Source of the DNA: an uncultured Ruminococcus sp.
GTDB taxonomy: Bacteria; Bacillota; Clostridia; Oscillospirales; Acutalibacteraceae
Assembly: GCA_902767175.1 (NCBI GenBank)
Contig: CACXGH010000155.1
Span: 1 to 24,674, forward strand
Direction of reading: 5' to 3'
DNA: 24,674 nt
The notes below the pieces were generated by a model. The model saw nothing but the letters and a program-made list of their open reading frames with translations, made no database searches and was not told where the DNA came from. A program made the position numbers and the translations under genes. Below are positions 5,459 to 12,800 of the stretch, one piece after another. How positions within the stretch are numbered: position 1 is the stretch's first letter; every line of letters begins with the position of its first letter.

Positions 5459-7483
5459 TCATACTCCAAGAATATCTTGTATTCTTTTTCTGAGGTTATA
5501 GTCCTCATCATCCGGAATATAATCATATTCATAAAATACTTCTCCATCGTCACCATATCTGATGTCATTCATATCAAAAAGCTTTAGAATTCTTTCAAGT
5601 ATCGGTCTTTCCTCAACTGCGTCTATATGCTCATCGAAACGGTAAGCCCTGCAATAGAAAAGAAGCGCATAGTAATTGTCTCCTCGCTGATAAAATGCCC
5701 TTGCAGTAATAAGAAGCAGCTTTTTCATAAGAACACCGGGAGTATCCTCAGCAACCTTCTCTATCAGATCAAGATAATATTTAAGCTCTATCTGTTCAAA
5801 GCTGTCTCCGCTGTCAATTATATGCGTTAAGAACAGAAGTCTCGTCAGGCTGTAAGGTTCTGTTTCCTTCATTACTTCTTTAAAGCTTATTTCCTCTATC
5901 TGCTGTTCTTCCTCAAACAGTTTAGAATATTTTTTTGGAATTTTCTTAAGAAACGGAAGTACCTTTTCTGCTTCCTGTTCAAAAATGTCTTTATATTCAT
6001 GAAGATGTGCGAATCCGTACAAATACTCGGCAGTCTTTCTTTTATCTGTTATTTCAGAACAAATATGCTTGGCGTCAGGAAAGTTTTCCGGATCCTTTCT
6101 GAGCTGCTTGTATATCATCTCAGCTAAATAAAAGTACACAAGTTCTCTCTCATCACACGCAGTAAGTGTAAGACCCCAAAAACAGAATCCGACAATTTCG
6201 GCGATCTCGGGTTCAGTTTTGAAGTTCATCAGATCTGCTGCAATGTCACGGGTGTCTCTGAGTATTCCTGCAATGGAATTTACGTCTGACCGTTTTATAT
6301 ACATTCTTGCAAGCTCAGCGCCGTTCCATGTGGTTTGTGCTTCGTTCATATAATAATCTTCGTCTTCTGTTCCGTTCTTTTGTTCGGCAGCAAGCTTTCT
6401 AAGATCAAAAGCCGCCTTATAGTAAGGCATAAGCTTATTATCATCATCAAGCTCTTCACGATAGAGTTCCTCAAGCTCCTCTATTTTTTCTGCAAGATTT
6501 ACTATTTCATTGAATTCAAGTGAGAGCCTGCGGCATATATCCGGCAGCTTATCATACCGCTGCTCTATTTCAAATTCAAGAGCCTCACCATATAACTTTT
6601 CCTGTGCTGTACAGCGGTCTGTAATTGCTCTCCAATAATAGTCAAAGGCGCTGTCAGGGTCGTCATCGGCAGTATAGCTGGCAATACATTCATATATAAA
6701 GCATATAGCTTCTGCTTTTTTTCTATCCTCACAATCATCTTCATCATCGTATAGGAAAAAATCTTCAAGGGAAAGCTCGGCATTATTCTCATCTTCTTCC
6801 GAAACCTTCTCATATGCTTTTTCTTCATTTTCGGCAATAATATTCAATGGGTTATTTCTCTGTGCTATACTCTCGGCAAAATACAGATATTCAAGTGCCT
6901 TCTCTTTGTCGTCCGAAAGAAGCTTTCCCGCATTAAGGCAGGAATAAATATAAATGCTGTCAAGAAGAAAATCATGCTCGTTGTCACGATCCTTATAGTA
7001 TTTCAGCAGTATTCCTGCCCTTGCAAGCTCATCCGATGTGTGCTTGTCAAGCGAAAGTATTATATCTTCTTCAAAACGATCCGTAAGATATTCTACTATA
7101 TTATACAGAACTACCTTATTCATGTATCCGAGTCTTTGATCTTCCTCACTATGTTCCCTCTGTTTTTTTGCAGTGTCGACATCTTCCCCGATATATTTAA
7201 GCACTCGGTCAATATATGGTTTTTCTTCTTCTGTCAGATTATGAAGTGCAAAAATAACAAGAAAATATGTTCCCGTAATGTATCTTTCAGAAAGACCTGC
7301 TCTGTCAGCCGGTACGGAGAGTCTTTCGAGAAGTCTGATAAGCTTTCTTGTTGTTTCATCGTCATCGTCATCTGACAGCTCATCGGATATCATATTATAT
7401 ACCTCATCTACATCATCGGTATCGGGACATTCACTGTTCTCAAGTTCTTCAAGCTTTGCAGTTATTATATCAATATTGCTCAT
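5459..7483 (-). CDS. Large acidic helical (TPR-like?) protein, unknown function
   Basis: I do not recognise a family. The ATG at 7483 follows GGAGGTG by 5 bases, giving 674 residues; eight codons of open frame upstream lack a ribosome binding site. There is no signal peptide or membrane segment, so it is probably cytoplasmic. It is very acidic, with runs such as E-L-S-D-D-D-D-D-E (about 27-35), F-L-Y-D-D-E-D-D-C-E-D (about 246-256) and Y-I-P-D-D-E-D-Y near the end. It is almost entirely helical, with segments that look like degenerate helical hairpins (K-A-L-E-Y-L-Y-F-A-E-S, Y-Y-A-L-L-F-Y-C-R-A-Y-R). An alpha-solenoid scaffold is inferred. Its first 50 residues are loosely like the N terminus of the gene upstream, so the two may be distant paralogues. 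The upstream gene ends 27 nt before this start, which implies co-transcription. Confidence 0.75.
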   Translation of the reverse strand: MSNIDIITAKLEELENSECPDTDDVDEVYNMISDELSDDDDDETTRKLIRLLERLSVPADRAGLSERYITGTYFLVIFALHNLTEEEKPYIDRVLKYIGEDVDTAKKQREHSEEDQRLGYMNKVVLYNIVEYLTDRFEEDIILSLDKHTSDELARAGILLKYYKDRDNEHDFLLDSIYIYSCLNAGKLLSDDKEKALEYLYFAESIAQRNNPLNIIAENEEKAYEKVSEEDENNAELSLEDFFLYDDEDDCEDRKKAEAICFIYECIASYTADDDPDSAFDYYWRAITDRCTAQEKLYGEALEFEIEQRYDKLPDICRRLSLEFNEIVNLAEKIEELEELYREELDDDNKLMPYYKAAFDLRKLAAEQKNGTEDEDYYMNEAQTTWNGAELARMYIKRSDVNSIAGILRDTRDIAADLMNFKTEPEIAEIVGFCFWGLTLTACDERELVYFYLAEMIYKQLRKDPENFPDAKHICSEITDKRKTAEYLYGFAHLHEYKDIFEQEAEKVLPFLKKIPKKYSKLFEEEQQIEEISFKEVMKETEPYSLTRLLFLTHIIDSGDSFEQIELKYYLDLIEKVAEDTPGVLMKKLLLITARAFYQRGDNYYALLFYCRAYRFDEHIDAVEERPILERILKLFDMNDIRYGDDGEVFYEYDYIPDDEDYNLRKRIQDILGV

Positions 7484-7510
7484 CTTGTCACCTCCGCTTT
7501 TAACCATTGT

Positions 7511-8527
7511 TCAGATCTGTTCATATTCCTTTCCCCTTTTCAGCAGTTCATCACAGCAGAAATCCGATATTTCCTTATACAGATCGCAGTATTCATCGTC
7601 ACGGATACCTTTATATGCCTGATAAAGCTGCCGATAGCCGTCAGCAAACTCTGAAATAAGCCCTGTATTGGTTCTGCCTGATTCAACCAAAAGCCGGAGC
7701 TTGTTATAACGGTTTGAGATATACTGAAAATTATATGTCTCATATGGGACATCAGAGTATTTTATTCTTAGGTCTAAAGCTTTTTTATAATACATAAGCG
7801 CCCTTGTCTGATCTTCACGGGCTGTACCTGTCGCCAATCCCTCAAGTGACAGTGCGGCAGACTCTATCAGTGTTTCTGTAATAATATCGTCATTGCCTGT
7901 CTTTATCAGCATACCTCTGTCAGCAATAAACGAATATGCGTTATAGGACGTTCTGAAAAACCTCATTGCATTCTCTCGGGTAACAGCTTTTTTATAGCCT
8001 GCCTTTGTATTGAGTATAACCACAGCAGAGGCATAGACAAGCCTTTCATCATCGGTTTTAAGCAGGGAAAACAACAGTCCGAGAATTCTTGCCTCATACA
8101 GTTCAAATCGTATCAGCGCCTGTTCCATTCCGCTTTCTTCAAGCCTTGCAGCGGTCTTTAAAGCACTTTCTGAAAGTGCTTTTAAATATGCGGTATCATC
8201 TTCATCTGTCTCATACATTTCAGAGTATGCATAATATATTCTGATAAAATTATAGAAATATTTTTCACAATGTTCTGCTGTGGACGGACGAAATCCAAAC
8301 GCAAGCTTATAGCAATAAAGACTTACTTCAACAGGTAATTTGTTTTTTCTGCATATACCTTCAAGCCTCATCAGTCCCCAAAAAAGCTCATTTCTTTTTA
8401 TAGTTCCGTCAGGCTTTTCGGCTATTTCAGAATAAATATAAAGCATTCTCTCTATGTCCTTCAGATCAGGATCCGATGCGGACTCAAGAGACGACATCAT
8501 TTGCTTTATCTGACTCATATCGTTCAT
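7511..8527 (-). CDS. Helical (TPR-like?) protein, unknown function
   Basis: No family is recognised. I favour the ATG at 8527 (338 residues) because ACGGGGA lies 8 bases ahead. An in-frame ATG at 8578 overlaps the upstream stop codon as ATGA and could be used by translational coupling, adding 17 residues. The protein lacks a signal peptide and is predicted to be mostly helical; a stretch like D-Q-T-R-A-L-M-Y-Y-K-K-A-L-D-L-R (about 245-260) resembles a TPR helix pair. Its start (S-Q-I-K-Q-M-M-S-S-L-E-S-A-S-D-P-D-L-K-D) is loosely similar in spacing to that of the 674-residue protein downstream. Tight packing with both neighbours says it works with the AAA_28-CYTH ATPase. Confidence 0.72.
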   Translation of the reverse strand: MNDMSQIKQMMSSLESASDPDLKDIERMLYIYSEIAEKPDGTIKRNELFWGLMRLEGICRKNKLPVEVSLYCYKLAFGFRPSTAEHCEKYFYNFIRIYYAYSEMYETDEDDTAYLKALSESALKTAARLEESGMEQALIRFELYEARILGLLFSLLKTDDERLVYASAVVILNTKAGYKKAVTRENAMRFFRTSYNAYSFIADRGMLIKTGNDDIITETLIESAALSLEGLATGTAREDQTRALMYYKKALDLRIKYSDVPYETYNFQYISNRYNKLRLLVESGRTNTGLISEFADGYRQLYQAYKGIRDDEYCDLYKEISDFCCDELLKRGKEYEQI

Positions 8528-8574
8528 AATATTTCCCCGTTTGCTCAATTTGATTGACCGTACTAAACTATATC

Positions 8575-9672
8575 TCATACATTTACAGATGCAAGAGCGG
8601 AATTCTTAAAGTTCAGGTCATCCGTAACCTCTTTAATAACCTTAACATAATCGGGAAATACTATCTCCGCATCTTCATTGCTCAATTCTATCTCAGCTAT
8701 TGCTTTGTCCTGCCAGAACGGATAAACATCTATTTCAAAGTATTGGTTTTTATATGTAAGACAGTATCTGTCCTTTCTTATCTGCCGTTTGGTCGTATCA
8801 GCATTCATCAGAAGTTGAAGATACTCATCTTTTGATAGTCTTTCCTCTATCTCAATACATTTCAATCCGCTTATCCGTCTCTTTATTGTTTTAAAATAAA
8901 TATAATGTCCGTCAGATCCTCTCTGTCTGACTCTGACCTCACTTCCGTCATCGGAATTCAGATAGGTCTGAATGATTTCGACCCTCTTACAGTTATCGAG
9001 GGTGCTGAGAAATGCCGTGTCGGGGTACTCGATCAGGAATTTTCTTTCAGTTTCAAACGGCTCAGGCTCACCCAAAAATGTAGTTATCTCATGAAGGAGC
9101 TTGTGTATTTTTCCTTCAAAATCGGTATCGTTGTCAATTACTCTGAGATGAGGATGCCCCGTCCATGCAGAAATGATTTTATCGTCAATTACAGCAGCCT
9201 GTTCTGGAGTTTCAGTTCTGGCAGTATTATTGGCAGTAGTATAGAACTCTTCAGCACCTTTTGCTGCAGTCACAAGGTGAAATACGGCATCATAATTATC
9301 ACGCAGCTCGACTTCATTTTCACCAAGCTCACTGAGAACATTATAGAATTCGTCAGACTTCATATACGCTTTATTGTCAAGAACTCCTCTGTCACATACG
9401 ATCATTACCTTTTCATCGGGCATTGTCATTCCTGCCTTCTCAAAAATCCTTTCCTTTTCAATCTGCAGGCTTATCTGACACATCTGATAATCAGCATTTG
9501 TTCTGCAGGTCCAAGGTGCAACCCCTCCCTTTATCAATTCCGTAGCTGTTTCAGAGACGAATAGCACTCTGTATCCTAAATCGGTAAAATGTGTCTGCAT
9601 ACGGCTCATTGCAGTGGATTTTCCTCCGCAAGGGCCTCCCGTTATGACGATTTTTATTATATTTCTGCTCAT
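8575..9672 (-). CDS. AAA_28-CYTH fusion ATPase (Ttd14-like architecture)
   Basis: The 365-residue protein joins two nucleotide-related domains. The N-terminal P-loop domain has Walker A G-G-P-C-G-G-K-S-T (12-20), a Walker-B-like M-I-V-C-D-R-G (90-96) and the AAA_28/NadR-like kinase style. From about residue 204 comes a CYTH domain with an intact E-x-E-x-K signature (Glu207, Glu209, Lys211), basic R-V-R-Q-R (246-251) and paired acidic strands (I-E-I-E-E, 273-277; I-A-E-I-E-L, 325-330). CYTH domains bind triphosphates with divalent metal and often hydrolyse them. The same order is found in the eukaryotic protein Ttd14; bacterial members are of unknown role. GGAGGG lies 6 bases before the ATG. 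It is the first gene of the operon and overlaps the next open frame by 4 nt. Confidence 0.85.
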   Translation of the reverse strand: MSRNIIKIVITGGPCGGKSTAMSRMQTHFTDLGYRVLFVSETATELIKGGVAPWTCRTNADYQMCQISLQIEKERIFEKAGMTMPDEKVMIVCDRGVLDNKAYMKSDEFYNVLSELGENEVELRDNYDAVFHLVTAAKGAEEFYTTANNTARTETPEQAAVIDDKIISAWTGHPHLRVIDNDTDFEGKIHKLLHEITTFLGEPEPFETERKFLIEYPDTAFLSTLDNCKRVEIIQTYLNSDDGSEVRVRQRGSDGHYIYFKTIKRRISGLKCIEIEERLSKDEYLQLLMNADTTKRQIRKDRYCLTYKNQYFEIDVYPFWQDKAIAEIELSNEDAEIVFPDYVKVIKEVTDDLNFKNSALASVNV

Positions 9673-9704
9673 TCAGATCCCTCCGACCCGAAAATATTAT
9701 ATAT

Positions 9705-9733
9705 ATTATATCATTATTATGATACACTGTCAA
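9705..9733 (-). promoter_or_regulatory. Perfect-consensus promoter for the AAA_28-CYTH operon
   Basis: On the minus strand TTGACA (9728-9733) and TATAAT (9705-9710) are separated by exactly 17 bases, matching the housekeeping consensus at all 12 positions. Transcription should start at about 9698, leaving a leader of about 26 bases. This suggests strong, mostly constitutive expression. Confidence 0.9.
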
Positions 9734-9768
9734 TTTTCCCACAAGTAACTGACTTCCCATAGACAGTA

Positions 9769-9798
9769 AGAAGCGGCAGAATCACTTCTGCCGCTTCT
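9769..9798 (-). terminator. 13-bp perfect hairpin after the 1757-aa protein gene
   Basis: AGAAGCGGCAGAA (9769-9781) pairs completely with TTCTGCCGCTTCT (9786-9798) around a 4-base loop, 22 bases past the stop codon at 9820. The T-run after it is poor on the minus strand (TTACTG), so it may act mainly as an RNA 3'-end stabiliser or as an imperfect terminator. Confidence 0.65.
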
Positions 9799-9819
9799 CT
9801 GGGTTATCGCTATTGTTTT

Positions 9820-12800
9820 TTACTTTGTAACGGTAAGTGTGAACTTCTTTATCACGATCTTGCCTGCAGCATCCATAACCTTAGCTTTTACGGTATAAGT
9901 ACCTGCAGTCTTTATGCTGAAGGAAATATCCTTTGTTGCAGCATATTTCTGAAGTGTGACTGTTGTTGAAGTACCTGCCTTTACATAGCAAGCGTAGTAT
10001 GTGTAGTAGCCTTCGCCGCCCTTAGCTGCAAACTTGAGCTTAACAGTCTCGTTTACCTTTACGGAAGACGCAGAGAGTGTGCTGTCATTTACAAGCTTAT
10101 CTGCTGCTTTGAATGTAAGCTGCTTTTCAGCTACCTTGCCGTTAGCATCTTTGACCTTTACGAGTACTTCATACTCACCCGCTTCGTCAGGCTTGATGTA
10201 TGCCTTAGCCGTTGTGCTGTAGTTCTGAACGGTTGTCCATGAGCTTGCTCCGGCTTTTCTGTAGTATACTGCATAGTTATAAGCAGTCTCGCCGCCTGTA
10301 GCCTTGCAGGTAACTACTGCTCTTGCACCAACTATGATATTAGTGCTGAGGAGCTTAGAATAGTTATTGAGAACCTTAACGACCTTAACGCTGAATTCCT
10401 GAGTTGCGACCTTATTGTTGCCGTCCTTTACCTTAACACGAACATTATATGTTCCAGCCGAAGCAGCAAGTATTGAAACAGAGCTGCCGACCTTATAGTT
10501 CTGAACGGTTGTCCACTTTGTCTGGGTAGACTTCTTGGTGTAAACAGCATATTTGTAAGAGCCGTCGCCGCCCTTGCCTGCTGCTGTAACTGTGAAGCTT
10601 TCGCCTGCTGTTATCTTTTCCTTGTCTGCCTTTGCAGTAAGTGTGAGCTTATCAAATACCTGGAAGTCAACGAGCTTATATATTTCTTTGCCCTTTGCAT
10701 CCTTAACGATTATCTGAGCTCTGTAATAGCCTGCTGATGTCGGTGTGATAGTTGCTTTTGCATTGGAGCTGTAGTTCTGAACTGATGTCCACTTGCTGTC
10801 GCTTGACTTCTTATAGTCGATCTTGTACTGATAAGGAGCATTTCCGCCTGTAGCAGAGCATACTACAGATACTTTACCGCCTACTGTAAGCTTGAGCGGA
10901 GTAACCTTTGTCTTATTGACCAGAGGCTTGAGGACATTAAGAGAAAGTGTCTTTACAACAACTGTACCGTTGTCGTCCATTGCTCTTACCTTGATAGAAT
11001 AAGAACCTGTCTTAGACGGATAGAAGGTAATGTACTTATTGACGCTGTAATCCTGGAGAGTGATCCATACCTTTGAGGCTGAGTGCTTATATGAAACATG
11101 ATACTGAATTGTACCGTCTCCGCCCTCACCTGCACAGATTATCTCTGTGCTGTCGGGATATGTTACAGTTGTGTTAAGAAGTGAAGAATTATTCTTGAGA
11201 GCCTTTTCTACAACGAGAACGAAATCCTTGTTGGAAATATTGCCCTTAGAATCCTTGATCTTAGCTCTTACAAGATATGTACCGAGCTTTGCGGGCTTGA
11301 AGCTGCCCTTTGTGTTTGCGCTGAATGCAGTGGCTGTTGTCCATGAGGAAGCGTTTATTTCCTTATACTGTACTGAATACTGATAAGGTTTCTTGCTGCC
11401 TGATGCCGCAAATTTTACTGTTACAGTCTGACCCAGCTTGATCTTCTCTGCCGAAAGAGTAGAATTATTGCTGAAGGGAGCTGCTGCTACGGTTACGGTA
11501 CATTTAGCTGTACGGGTACCTGATGTTGCCGTAACAACTGCAGTACCTTCTGAAACAGCAAGCAGCTTACCGTTCTGGTCTACAGAAACAATATACTCGT
11601 TATCGCTGCTCCATACGATACCGCCTGCTGCCTTTGCAGGTGTTGCTGTTGCGGTAATCGCACCGCTTTCGCCTGTAAACATCTTAAGTGTTTTATTGCT
11701 GAGTGTGATTGAAGTTGCAACGGGGAGAATTGAATAATTGACGGTATATGTGCCTGTATATGCACCCTTGAATGCGATCTTGACAGTATAGTCACCGACC
11801 TTCTTGCTTGTCTTGTTCAGATAGCTGAGGCTGTAATCGGAATCCGCATAAAGGGGTATATTGTTGTAGGATACATTGATCTCGGGAAGATGAACAGTAC
11901 CGTCATAAACGAAGTTTGTCTGAGGAACATTGATATCAATATAATCAACAGCTACTCTGTGCAGAGCGGGAACAAAGTCACGCTTTTCGGTAGTGCCGCA
12001 GACTGAACAGTTATATACTGTATATCCGTCACTGAAGTATGTAGGCTCTACCTTTTCACCTGCAACGAATGTATGATTCTTGACAGGAAGTACTCTCTCA
12101 AATGTATGTCCGCAGATATTGCAGGTAGCATTTGACAATCCTTCATCCTGGCAGGTTGGTTCATATATGATCTGGTCTGTGCAGTCCGAATGGTTGCAGT
12201 ATACCTTGAAGTTTGCTGTAAATGTGCCTGAATAGTTTCCGATACCGGTGATCATTGCTGTTGCTTCGCCGGGAACATTGTTACCTGAATAGTAAACAGT
12301 ATAGTCCTTGTTCTCTACAAGTCTGTAACCCTCATGAACAAGCTTGATAACAGGACGGGTACCTGTTTCATAGTTAGACTTCTTAAGTTCCTGATCAGCT
12401 ATTGCTGCAAAAGAGATATCGCCTGCTGCGAGATCTTTAGGATAGATATAGAAAGGACTTGTATATGTGCCTGTGTAGCTGCCCTTGCCCTTTATTTCGA
12501 CGTAGCCAGTGTCACCGACATTCTTATTATTGGAGTAAGTTATGGTATAATCCTTGCCTTCCTTGAGGATATGCTGTAATCCGCCGTTTTCATCGCCTGC
12601 ATAGACGATTACCTCAGGACGGTATTCTGTAGCTTTTGGAGAATAATAAACATTGCTTACCCTGAGCGAACCGCTTTCGATAGGATATGTAACATGAACG
12701 ATACAGGTATCTGTCTTATTGCCAGACTTGACTGTGATCTTGGCATCACCGACCTGACGGCCTGTTACAACACCGTTTTCATCAACAGTAGCAACAGCTT

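Noticed and set aside
8905..9564. 219-codon frame antisense to the AAA_28-CYTH gene
   Set aside because: The opposite strand encodes a protein with intact P-loop and CYTH motifs; this frame has no domain and no binding site.
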